Assembly (NCBI RefSeq): GCF_021155765.1
Contig: NC_060105.1
Coordinates: forward strand, 9,271,001 to 9,335,000
Reading direction: 5' to 3'
Length of the DNA stretch: 64,000 bases
Source of the DNA: Diprion similis
Lineage: Eukaryota; Arthropoda; Insecta; Hymenoptera; Diprionidae
Each line of letters opens with the position of its first letter. Position 1 is the first letter of the stretch. Made by a program: the position numbers and the translations under genes. This document shows positions 52,382 to 64,000 of this stretch, piece after piece. The notes under the pieces were generated by a model. It was not told the origin of the DNA, searched no databases, and was given only the letters and a program-made list of their open reading frames with translations.

Positions 52382-54048
52382 TCTGAAGTCATTTTTCGAA
52401 CTTACTGTGGTCGATATGAATTTTAACTTCAAGTCAATTATTAGCACAGTGTTTATTAATTGATGAAGCAATAAACTCGATAAAGATATTCGATGAAGCG
52501 TTCACTTGAAAAGTACAGATATAATTATTGACTTATCAGTTTTGCATTAACGGAGACTACGAATTAACGTACAATAATTAATAACTGAACGCTCACTATT
52601 ATGGTGCAGAGACACAGAGCTCTGTTATAGAATGTCCATCTGGTTCGCTTTAAACACGGCTAGAAGGTAATAAATTCCCGATAACTGGCGTATGAATGGA
52701 TTATACGAAATTAGAGAGAAATTGATGCGCTTTCAAATAACGTTACTCACCGTAGTGAGCTAATTTTTAAACAATTATCTCGTTATTAACGCGGTGCTGT
52801 TATTCAACTTCGTTAAATTATAATCGATTGAATTTGCATGTTTGCCTATCGAGCGTGATAAATTCACGGTTTATCCAAAGCTCAAAACCAAAAAAAAAAA
52901 AAAATGGCATGATTTGAAAAAAATGATTGTTAGCTCATTTGAAAATGACGATTCAACGAATTTGATGTCGATAAAATATTTTCGAGACAAACTGGAAGTC
53001 GAGTGGATGTAATACAAGAATCTTCAACTAAAAACAAAATCCAAAATCAACCTAGAAAGACAATTTTGGATTTATTTCTCGTCTTATGTCGAAGAGTTAC
53101 TACATTATCGAAAAATCTGAGATTCAAATAAAGGTGAAACATTTGTCAAAAAGGAAACTTATCAGTCTTCAGAAAACTTTGGATAACGAATCATAAAAAA
53201 TTGCAAAACAGAATTATGTGAAATTTGGTTTTTTAATTGTTAGGACTTATTAACTGCCAAGTATGTACGTGAATCTAGTAGACTCGAGGAGGATTTACAT
53301 CAAGAACTGAAACAAGCACGGTATATTATAATAGTTGTTAAGCTCTTTATGGTTTATGGTTAATTTAACGGTTGGTTTATGGTTCGCGTAGTGTTGCGCC
53401 CACCATCCCATCCCCACGCCGCCGTTGTTGGGTCAGTGCAAAACTGGTTAATCGTTCGTTGATTGATTGCTCCGCACCTTTGCCTCGGCGTTAGATCTAC
53501 ACAGCCAAGAAGACCAGCCATAAGGCTGGCTGATCCCCCGGCAGGATAATAAATCATCGTGCAATATGCTGCCACAGCGACAAAACATCCTCAAATACCT
53601 TGACAGCGGTCGCTGATGAAGGTGCGGATCAAATAAACAGTCTCACAATGTAACATTACCATGACGAAGGGAATAAAAGAATTAAGTGTTAATAAGGGAA
53701 ATAAAAAAATTGTGGCGAGTGCGTTTGAAAATGGTTGAAAACATGCGTTCGTACCTTCATTAGATGTAAAGGAATTTTTAACACACTGGCAGAAAAACTT
53801 TGGATGTAGCATCACTTAGAAAGAAAAATGAAAGTTTATGTATGCGTTGGATTTTTTCATAAATTTTGATTAGATAAAAATTTTATAATAGCAATTGATC
53901 TCCAGAATCTTGGAATTGAAATCGATTTATTTTAAATCGTGATATTCAGCCGTAGAGGATCAGAAAAGCTTGAGAAAATTTGAGATTAAGATAATATTCG
54001 TAATAATTTTCGAGTCGACTCGATATCGGCTAAATACAATTGGGAAAT

Positions 54049-54050
<2 letters not shown>

Positions 54051-54082
<32 letters not shown>
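54051..54082. repeat. AG dinucleotide microsatellite
   Basis: Sixteen uninterrupted AG units. Confidence 0.97.
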
Positions 54083-54086
<4 letters not shown>

Positions 54087-55880
54087 AGGCAAAAAATAAA
54101 TATATCCTTGTGAAAATCTGAGTATTCGACTTCAACCCGGAATTGGTCCTTATAGAACACAGTCGAAAAAAATAGTTGAAAAAATCTGTTGTTCCGAAAA
54201 ATATCGGATAAAATATTCACCGAGTTTGTAAATTTATTATGGCTTAAAATTTTTCATTCGCATGAAAATATTCAATAATTGACAGTGTAGAAGGGATGGA
54301 TCGATTTATGGGGTTGGTTTTTTTCAAACGTGCTGCAGGTTGAGCAGGAATTTTAATAACCAGCAACAGTTGTTATTGATGAAAGACTGCGTATCGCAAT
54401 ATTCCTGTTTACACGCCCGTGTCACGTATGCATATTATATATGTGGTAAATAAATTCTTTCATAAATTTTCCCAAGGTAACTATTCCGCTGGATATAAGT
54501 AATATATTTGGCATGAGGATCAAGTTAGAAAATATAAAAGGCTTCAACGGCTGGGAGCGAGAAGAAGGCCTCACACAATATCCATGCAAAGAGATAAGAT
54601 CCAGCCTTTGAAAAGCTTTGTACCTAACGTTAGTGTGTTTATACACACAAATATATATATATACACACATTTTTCGAAAGATTTATCGTTGGCACAGAAG
54701 CTTTGCGTAAAAGGAAAAAGTTGCCGCTTGTTGGTCGGCGGGTATTAAGGGGCCATGAAAGGTACAACGCATCAGCTACTATTAATAAATCCAGCCACCA
54801 TGTTGTCTAGACTCCTCGTAATACCTCGTATATCGGCTTACGTGAACCGAGATGTTACATATTTATTATTCAACCACTAAATGTAGGGATGCATATAAAA
54901 TATCAGGGTGCACCGAAGGCACGTAATTCATTCCGCGTATCTACTCGCTTCTGTATCTGTTGGATCCCCTGCGGCTAGATCTAAGCAGAGACGAAGATTC
55001 CCCGGGGATCCCTAACGCCCTATTACAGTCTGGATCTTCTTCTCGCCTAAAGACTTTCTATCTGGAAATTCATTTCTTCTCATGATGCATCTCGGAAGCG
55101 TAAATTCGATTTACTTTAATATATTGGATTTGATTCTCCTGGAGCGATACATCATCCCTGCACTTATATATATATATATTAGGTACAAATTTTACAACGA
55201 GGTTAGATTCCGAGCATTTTATTCGCTATGTGCAGTGAAATAAAATGCTATATCACGTGGTGGATAGCGCAAATTCAACCCATTAAGTGTCAATTTAGTG
55301 AGCTTACCAAGTTTCTCGAATCAATATTAATTCCGCATTCTTTGATACTTATAAATTTTAAATCTATATACCGTTTTCTTACGGTTTCACAATTTCGAAT
55401 TTTCTCTGAAATGATTCTGCTTGATGAAAAAAGTTTGAAACATTTTTTCGATAGCTACTTTGTACAATTTTTTAATTTCTTCTTCTAAAAATTATTTCTC
55501 GAAGGAATTAAGACTCCTACAGTATATTAATAAAAATCGCAAACGTCTTCTGCGTTCTTATCAAACGGATCGATTTGACGTGAGGCACTGTTTTTTTTTT
55601 TCTTGTTTTCTTTTCACTTTAGGTATACGAAATCCCCTATCGTTGAGCCTTAATACTGCAACTCGGGAAGGATGAAAAACAAATTTAGAGGAAGGTAGAG
55701 ATCAAAGAGAAAAATACCGCTGTTCGAATACGAGTGTTTCTGAATCAGAAAGAAATTGACATGAAATTTGAAACATATAATTCTGAAGAAGTGGAACGAC
55801 GTTTACACAGCAGACGTTCAACTTTCATGTATTGGTATTATGAAAGAGAAATAATATGTGCACACTGTAACATATATATG

Positions 55881-55885
<5 letters not shown>

Positions 55886-55911
<26 letters not shown>
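55886..55911. repeat. TA-rich microsatellite
   Basis: A run of TA units, preceded by interrupted TA/TG units from about 55872. Confidence 0.9.
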
Positions 55912-56893
55912 CTAGAATAAAACTCGTTTTAAATTCTGACGGAAGATCGTCGAGGATATGAATTTACCGACGTCATTAATCCTTTTTTTTTTCATTTTCA
56001 CTACGTTTTACTTCCCTCTTAGCCAAGCTCTACTCGGAGATACTGCAAATTTTAATTGGTCACAGTCTCGCTTTATTGCTCGTGCATGTTCCTCTACCTA
56101 CTTAGTCAGCTTAACGCGATCGTATTGTTCACAGGCTGCGCTGTCGCGTGGATCAGATTATGTGTACGTTCAGGCTTGGCAATATTAATCTGCACGGAAG
56201 TCTCCCGAACTTATCCTTCGACCGAGGAGTACCGCGCCATTTTGAGAAATCGGAAAAATCGATGAGCTTGAGTCAATCCTTTCACTTGAAAATGAATATG
56301 TTGAAGGAAAACGCCTTTGTTTGAGCGAATAAACACTTTTTGAACGATTTTGGACATGTTTCAGAAATTCGATTTTTTTACAATACCTACTTGCATTTTT
56401 TTTTAACAATGTGGGAATAATTCTACAAAATAAGTAGCAAAATCGATGTTTATATCGAGAAAGTTGTAAAAAATGAAAATCAAGTTTGTACACTGTAGTG
56501 TAAAAAAAAGCGAATCAGTTGATCATCTCTGGACAGTTTTTATGCAGGGACCTAGATATTGGGGCAGAATAGAAGATAAAAAGCGAAATTTCAGACTTTT
56601 TTCAAACTGTGAATCTTTGGTATATCCATATTGAAAAACAGATTACTTCGAATTTCGTATTAGGAACCCTTGTCACGAGCCCGTCACTCTCCTCATACTC
56701 GTAATTAGGAAAAATGTTTTTACCTACCGACGTTATTAATATTCATATTTTAGTATAAGCCAACAACTGAAAAATAATTTTAGATTTTATTTTCTTCATT
56801 TTTCTTGCAAACTGTAACCAACTAGGGTGCAACGATTTCAACCAGTGGTATTCGATCAATTTTTGATAAACTGGCGGAGAATTTTCAGCTTGT

Positions 56894-56916
56894 GGGGGGG
56901 GGGGGGGGGAGGGGGG
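56894..56916. repeat. G homopolymer, 16 G + A + 6 G
   Basis: Twenty-two G in 23 bases, interrupted by a single A, within AT-rich DNA. Capable of G-quadruplex formation on the + strand. Confidence 0.97.
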
Positions 56917-57862
56917 CTTCAAGGCTCGCATCACTCTTTCACTGCAAACTTCAAGTGTAATATATTTACACGATATATGGGGATAAAAAATTGAACATCC
57001 GCAAACCGTGAGATCAGCTTGCATCGATTTAGCAAAAATAAAAAAAAAACACGCTCTGGTATTCGTCGAATGAGAAAACTTCGGATATAAATGTTTACTT
57101 AGCAGACCAATGAAAGTACCGCAACCCGTGATCTTTTCACTTTTTAATTTTTCTCAGATCGACGTCAACGTACACTTGAACTTCGAGATTATTATCTTAA
57201 AATTATACTTTATTAAAAGACGCCAAAGTTGATGAAGTTTACTTAATTTTTTTTAGTTCGATTCGCATTATAATGAAATTGATTATGAGAACAATTAGAC
57301 CTGAAATCAAGATCAAATAGAGAAAGCATATTTTCACGACAAATAAGAGACTGCAAACAGATCTTTCGAACGAATAACTTACGTAACGAACGATTGTTCG
57401 GGGGGGTGAATAATTTCTATTCATCTCTACAATTTCATCGTAATTAGCAGCAATCATCAGACTGACGTTGAGAATCCTCAACCAAGTTCTCGAATTATAT
57501 AATATCACGTTGACCTATACTTGCACAAGGTTACGCACAATCATCCAATATATACATGCGTAAGAATCCTCTGATATGCCTTGGAAATTGCTGCTCGCAA
57601 CGATAATAAGGTGAGTAAATTACTTCGGTTCGAAAATAAATCTTTCAAGACTGAAATTCTTGTATAACTCATTAATTAGTAATTAACGCCGGGTCTCGCC
57701 TACTGTGCAGGCTTCAAGACAACTTGCAAAGTCCCCTCGATCTTGGCCCAGCCTGATGGCATTTACAGTCGAAAGCAAATGAGCTGCGAAATACTGTGAA
57801 AGTTTTTAATTTAGAATCAATTCCTTTTCTCAAAGGTTGCGTGCATAATAATATGTATATTA

Positions 57863-58503
57863 GACTGTATCAAAAAAATTGACTATTTTTTTTTTTAATG
57901 GTATACTGAAAATATTGTTTAAGGTGACGAAAAAGAAATACCATAAAAATTTCAGATTTCAATATTGATATTTAGAGGTGCCTCATCGCGATTTTCTACT
58001 TTCCATAAGAATAACATAGCAAAAATGGTTCTTGCTCCTTGCGATTTTTATAACTAGATAACGACGCGTCGTACAGAAAGTTCATAAACATGTTTTTGTA
58101 GGAAATTGAACGATCTACAAAAAAGGTCTCTTGTCATTTTACGATAAATCTACTCCTTCAAAAGTTATTTGAGGTCCTTTGTTGATGTTTGACCTCAAAT
58201 AACTTTTGAAAGAATAGACTTATCGTAAAATGACATGAGACCTTTTTTGTGGAACGTTCAATTTCCTACAAAAATGTGTTTTTGAATTTTCTGTACGACG
58301 CGTCGTTATCTACTTATAAAAATCGCAAGGAGCAAGAACCATTTTTGCCATGTTGTTCTTATGGAAAGTAGAAAATCGCGATGAGGCACCTCTAAATATC
58401 AATATTAAAATCTGAAATTTTTATGGTATTTCTTTTTCGTCACCTTAAACAATATTTTCAGTATACCATTAAAAAAAAAATAGTCAATTTTTTTGATACA
58501 GTC
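57863..58503. mobile_element. Near-perfect 641-bp palindrome with TA ends (foldback miniature element)
   Basis: The left half, starting GACTGTATCAAAAAAATTGAC, returns in reverse complement as the right half, ending in TTTTTTTGATACAGTC. The arms are about 315 bases each, with a spacer of about 14 bases centred near 58184. Mismatches are few (for example CATAGC against CATGGC, and a short ACTAG/ACTTA difference). TA dinucleotides flank both ends (57861-57862 and 58504-58505), as for Tc1/mariner-type insertions. No coding capacity. A transcript would fold into a very long hairpin. Confidence 0.85.
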
Positions 58504-59542
58504 TAATGTATATACTCAATGTTTCCTAAATATTGAAGAATAAAAATCCAAAATTATAAATACTTTCGGTTGGTGAGACGATATATATGGTCTCAATATA
58601 TGATCGAATCAGCCATAATCAACGATTTCACATTAGAAAGATTTTTTTAGAAAGAGAAAGTGAAAAATAGGTAATTTTTAACACGAAACTAATGAATTAG
58701 AGTTGAAAAAATCTAGTTTTTTTTCTATAGAAAATGACGATACGTATATAATAATTAAGAAAAAAAAAGTTACCGCTAGGCAAATTGATGGCAAAACTAT
58801 TGAGTGAATTTTTTTTTTTTACGTTCCTTCTTCTACTCGATCAATATCGGTAAGAAGTTTCGGAAATCGAGTTTTATAAATTACTTGCTCGCACTTATCA
58901 TGGTGTTCCGAATATTTTTATAAATTGTGGTCTCAAAACCGACCAAATACTCGGAAAGTAAATATTCTCTGAACCTGGTTTTGAGATTCAACGAGAAATG
59001 CACACTTGCAGCTCAGCGAGACACGTTGAATAAACGTAATATCAATCAGGCGATAAGTCGTAAGGCATAAACCTCGCGTGGAGAAGCTGCAGCCGTACAT
59101 GATGCAGATTCGCAAAGTGTTTTCAAACATGCGATATAACATCGCCATGCACTCCTGGTGGAGCCGGTTAAATGGATGTTTACATGCAGCTGCAGGCAAC
59201 TGACATCAATAACCCTCTCGAACCGCTTCAGAATCTCAAGTCGCAAGTTTTGCGCCCGAAGTCGGGGCTTCTGCACAGCCGCAGATCGTGTGCAGATGGA
59301 CTCCGCGAATAACAAGAATTTACAATTTTGCAGTGACCACAAATTAAGTTCCCGTGGTTAAATTTGACTCCGCGAAAATTTTTTTTTTGCCAAACTTTGT
59401 GCTCTTTCTATGTCGTTTTTTGTTTTTTTTCCTCCTATTCTTATTCAATTTTTCCCTGCTGAGCTGACTTTCATCTCTCTCTCTCTCTCTCCTTTACTTG
59501 GTCACAGATGTTGATTTATTTTATCAAGTAGATTGCTTCTCG

Positions 59543-59547
<5 letters not shown>

Positions 59548-59577
<30 letters not shown>
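59548..59577. repeat. Poly(A) tract
   Basis: Thirty consecutive A. No upstream element or target duplication was recognised that would make it a retroposon tail. Confidence 0.95.
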
Positions 59578-59580
<3 letters not shown>

Positions 59581-60028
59581 GAAAACAGAAAATTTTTCTT
59601 CGGTTTTATGATTTTTAAATTATTTTTCAATGAAGAATCAAATTTTTTTTTCTTTTTTTCTTTTTTATTTTCATCATATTGTCGAAATATTCATTTCGGG
59701 AAGAATATCGTCCCTGGAAAAGTTTATTCGGTTATGTAAATTCGAATGAAGCAGCTTCAATTAATGCTTAATGATACTTATCAACCTTTTCTTAATAATT
59801 GTTCTCGACGTTCACGTTGGCGAGGTAAAAGTTCAAGAACACGCTGATATCTCTTTAATCGGAATAATTTAAGAGGTTTCAAAGATATTTTCGAGTACAT
59901 TCCAATTTCGCAGTATTAAGTATATCCAGATGAAGCATATTCTCATTTATACAAAGCTTCATTTCATACCCGTCAGAGCAACGAAGCCACTAATTTGAAT
60001 CGTTTTAACGGTAGGGTGAAAAACGCGA

Positions 60029-60032
<4 letters not shown>

Positions 60033-60060
<28 letters not shown>
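60033..60060. repeat. AG dinucleotide microsatellite
   Basis: About fourteen AG units, with further interrupted GA units after it to 60068. Confidence 0.97.
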
Positions 60061-60068
<8 letters not shown>

Positions 60069-60978
60069 CGGCAAAATGATGTTAAAATAAATTAAAAGCG
60101 GTGATCTGTATTTCGAAAGGATTATACACCTGAAGCGGTATTGTCAATTTCAGGTGACAGCAATCCCTCTCTTCAGATAACGTCGTTGAATATAAACGAA
60201 ATGCTAATTTGCAAACCTGCCTTTGATTGCCCCTTAATTTTTAGGTACTAGTATATCGGCGAAGGGGGTGGGGGAGGGGGATTAATTGACGATATGATTT
60301 TAACGCGATGCTGCAATGTTTTGCTGTACTGACAAAAAGAAGAAGAGAAGACATCGAAATTTCACTCCATCAGCACTTTGTTTTTAGAAATTTTGCTCTA
60401 TTGGAACTTGACATTCCAAAACTTTGCTCGTAACTTGAATTTTCATGAAAATTTCATTTCTCCACTTAAAGTTTCGCCATAAAATAATTCGGAATCAGGC
60501 ACTTTCGGGATTTTTTAAATTCAGAACTTCAATCCTGCCTCAACTTAAAGTATATTATTAGTAGGTATTAACTACAATACATTATCACAGAATAAGCAAA
60601 ATCGACGAGGCACACTCCGCATTCCGTATTCCACTTTCCTCGTCAGTGAAAATCTGATTTAACAAAATAAAAAATAAATTATACTTAGTATAACGAATAG
60701 TGCGTAGTAAATGCTAGTATCTGATAATTCACGACTTATTTCACACTTCTTGTCCATGTGTACCGAGCTATAACAAGTAGGAATTAGGTAAAGGTACACG
60801 TGAGCACGCCTCGCTATAAGAGCAATGCCCGTACATACGATAATATAATAAACCCTGATGCAGAGTGTTGTAGTTCTAACGTGATTACAATCATGCATAA
60901 TGCATTAGCCTCGCGTGCTTTTAGTACGGTCGGTAGCAGCCAGGGTACGTATCCATAGGCAGGAAGGATTCTGTGTAT

Positions 60979-60994
60979 GTGTGTGTGTGTGTGT
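60979..60994. repeat. GT dinucleotide microsatellite
   Basis: Eight GT units preceded by interrupted GTAT. Confidence 0.95.
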
Positions 60995-63900
60995 ATTAGT
61001 ATCTATGTGTCGGTGATCAGCGTCTTCTTCCTTCCCCGAATATGCCTGTGATGAAATTCGCATCGAAACTGCTAATAACTCGTCGGCAGTGGTCAATTTT
61101 TTGATCAAAGCTTTTTCGATTCACGTGGATCGAATGATCGAGAAAAGCGAATTGGAGTTGTAGTTGTTCATCAATCAAATCAAATCAGGCAGACTGACAT
61201 TGGGATTGAAATGTGAGCTTCGATGGATACGAATTTTCTGTGAATAAAATTTTCCAAGATCATAGGCAGCGAAGGAAGTTTCCGAGAATCAGGATCCTAA
61301 AATCACACTCGAAAAAATTACAGATTTTTATATTTAGTGCTATTTTGAAGCATTTACTTCACTCCTACTTTACTACAACTGTACTGTACAATTCTTTTAA
61401 AGTGACGTCACATAAGTTGGAATTGATATTAATCGTTTTAAGATGAACAACTTGATTATAAATAGACAGACCCACGTGATTTGGATAAAAACAAACTCAA
61501 AGTTGTCTTAAAAACCATCAGTTCAATTTGTTAGATATTGGAGGAAAAATGTGACTAGATTCTCTCTCTCGACTTGAAGTATAAATTTGTACAATTTTAT
61601 TCAGCGATATGAACGAGTAATTTTGTATCGTTGCATACGATTTCCTGTAACAATATTAATTCGACGTTATAATCTTATCGCGTCTGGTCTCGAAAATGAG
61701 ATCACAGTTCGTCGGCTGCAGGCTTGAAGGGGTGCAGAAGCAGAGGGAGAAGCTCTGAGCTGCTCGTACGTTCGTGGGCACGAAGCTTTTGTCCTAGCTA
61801 ATTACCCCACACGTACGAACGGCACGTGGTGATGTACACGTACCCCTGTATTTACGTATTTACACAACCATGATGACCTTTGCTCTTGATGTCGACCGGT
61901 AAGCAGCGTTGTTTGTACGCCCCAGTCGAGCTGTACTAACGTTCTACATCTGCGCAAGCTTATAACCAACCTAACGATGAATAAGCTTCTTTCAATTCGG
62001 ACGAGAATAAAGGAGAAAAGTTCTCGAAGCGTTTTCTTTTTTTTTCTTTTTCTTTTCTTTTTTTTTTTTGGTATTGTTCTCATTCTATAATTATTCAGAA
62101 GCCAAGATTATTTTCAATTTTTTATTTCGTTACACAGTTTCATTTCATCGTTAATAACAATCGTTATTCTTACCTAATAAGATAAAACTCCGCTGTACAG
62201 AAACCAAAGTTTAATATTCTGATTGATTTAAATGCAATTAAATGTAAAAAAAAAATGCAATGAAGATAATTATGAAAACATGTGAAATATTCGCGATTAA
62301 CCGAACACAGACAGAAATGAATAACTCGACGAGCTTCGTAGCTACGTGATGCAAATGAGAGCAAACAGAGCAATCTGGCAGACCAATTATGACGTTATTA
62401 ATTTTTCACGCTTACATTGATGATATGACGTATTGAAATCTGCACAAATCTGTATCCAAACATCCAGCTCGTAATTATCGACTGATATAAATCGGGATTA
62501 AAAATTCAATGGCTGAGTGCTTGTTCAATAAGTAATCTTGACATCATTTTCTACAAGCTGGAAGTGCATACTGTGGCTAATATTCTTTATAATTATAAGG
62601 TATTGAATGCCAATTGATCCGTAAAACGTGAGTACTAATCAACTATAGGGTATGCAGTATCAGAATAAATAGTGCGGTGATTACTCTCCTCGATTTTTTG
62701 TACACGTTCGAATGAGTTTCTAATTTTCTTTCTTCTTATTACTTTGCGTTTTGAGTGGGTTCTGATTTTAATAGAAAATCTCTGTGCATTGCGATTCAAA
62801 TTGATGACAGATTCGATCCTAAGATCCCACGAAATAATAAACTTATACTTATTTCAATCGTAAGGGAACTAAATTACCACCGGAAAGCTTCCGAAGAAGA
62901 AACGAATTCCAGACACGTTCCTATCTGGGTAATTGAAGGAAAAAGGTGGTTCAGTTGACATGGAAAGCTTGATATACCGAGTGACGTGTTAAGCAGGGCG
63001 TGAACCACGGACACTCCATAGCAGATGGATGAACGCGTGCGTAGAAAACCTCATCTTCCGCGTTGTTTAAACGAAACGAAGAAATTTTTTCACTAAACGT
63101 GAAATTTCAAACGAGGATAACGATTACAAAAGTTCTGAATATTTTTATTCTTTGTTATTCATGAAAAATTCAAAGTACATCATTTATCTGTAAAAAAAAA
63201 AAAAAAAAAAATTCGACTCATTGAAATATACAATTAACGTATTTTTATTTAAGACGTGTGATAAAGAATTTTTCATTAACTTCCAGAATATATTCGAGGC
63301 CGAGTTAAAACGTCATGATTACTCGTAGCGTAAGAATATTTTCCCACTTTCGGTAAGCAGTGCCTTGTGCACTATACGGAACATGAAAATTTTCAAACTT
63401 CAAAGTAATTTCCACTCCGCGAAGCTCGCAACCGGAATTTCGTTTGACTCGCAAGAACACTTTTTAGTGCTTCAGCGTATAATTCTTTTTTTTTCTCTTT
63501 ATTGCCTTTTCTCTTCCTATCTCTTTCATATTTCTAGCTGTAAACTATTTTATTTTCAGACCACCACATAACGCAAATGGCTTGATTAATTACGCAGTCC
63601 AAATGCATATTTTTGCCTCCGTTATACACATACATATACCTTATACGTGTATTCACGCGGAGCATATTCTTACCTGAAACACATGAAATTTTTACATTAT
63701 TTTCATTGCGTTGCAAATTTAATGTTTCACATATATTTAGTGTACACCTATATATGCGAAATGTTGTTGCGATAGTTCGCCACGTTGCACTGTAATGAAT
63801 TCTCAGTTGGGTTTGGTGTTATTTTGATAGGTGTTAAACTGCAGGGTATGTACCGAACAAAGGTGGGAAGCATTTCTTTTTTTTATGACTCTTGCCATTG

Positions 63901-64000
63901 TTTCTCTGTGCAAGAATTTATTCAGCTGAAATTTTAACTAGGTATTTACATTATCAAAGCGTATTGGCATTCTATCGATCCGCGAAACCATCATCTATTT

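Larger units (their letters stand above)
52382..57860. other. Gene-poor stretch with simple repeats
   Basis: No gene supported. A GC-richer patch at 53390-53600 and another at about 54790-55040 stand out from the AT-rich background. Short frames at 55734-56265 overlap one another without motifs. Confidence 0.45.
58506..64000. other. Gene-poor right end
   Basis: No gene supported. Contains homopolymer tracts (A near 59548-59577 and 63192-63210; T-rich at 62035-62070), purine and CA/GT repeats, and a CpG-richer patch at about 61690-61960. Frames in this part are short and overlap antisense frames. Confidence 0.45.

Overview
The window is AT-rich insect nuclear DNA. Three insect gene families identify it: spliced 7tm_6 odorant receptors, delta-class glutathione S-transferases (GSTs), and ecdysteroid-kinase-like (CHK/EcKL) genes. 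A hymenopteran, possibly a sawfly, is my inference from general sequence feel and is not proven. Reading frames are intact, splice sites are canonical GT/AG, and core promoters carry TATA boxes in several places.

Layout, left to right. (1) 1-13.1 kb, chemoreceptors on the + strand: two complete six-exon odorant receptor genes (2480-4887 and 8258-10934) in direct tandem, with identical exon phases and duplicated flanks, followed by a one-exon receptor relic at 13009. (2) 13.4-24.0 kb, GSTs on the - strand: three complete five-exon delta GST genes (216, 215 and 217 codons before stop) with identical intron positions and phases. The middle one has a recognisable TATA promoter, a non-coding first exon and a candidate antioxidant response element. 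The leftmost one has lost two glutathione-site histidines. (3) 24-27.7 kb: no firm gene, but an unrecognised, stop-interrupted open stretch near 25.7-26.4 kb. (4) 27.7-41.5 kb, EcKLs on the + strand: four intact single-exon kinase-like genes, a decayed fifth, and a small relic of a deleted copy. They alternate between an A type and a B type. The third gene is a B-head/A-tail chimera, which lets the history of unequal crossing-over be reconstructed. B-type genes share a 180-bp promoter block with GATAAG and TATATAAG. (5) 41.5-64 kb: gene-poor, AT-rich DNA with microsatellites, a G run and three short terminal-inverted-repeat elements (one piggyBac-like with TTAA ends, one near-perfect 641-bp palindrome with TA ends, one 419-bp element with CTCTAGA repeats).

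The genes form a chemical-ecology neighbourhood: odorant detection beside two enzyme families linked to xenobiotic or hormone handling. GST conjugation with glutathione is established for the family. EcKL phosphorylation of ecdysteroids or toxins is established for some members and proposed for others. Whether co-location has regulatory meaning cannot be told from sequence. The most informative observation is the EcKL array, which records a fusion, a deletion and promoter inheritance between paralogues.
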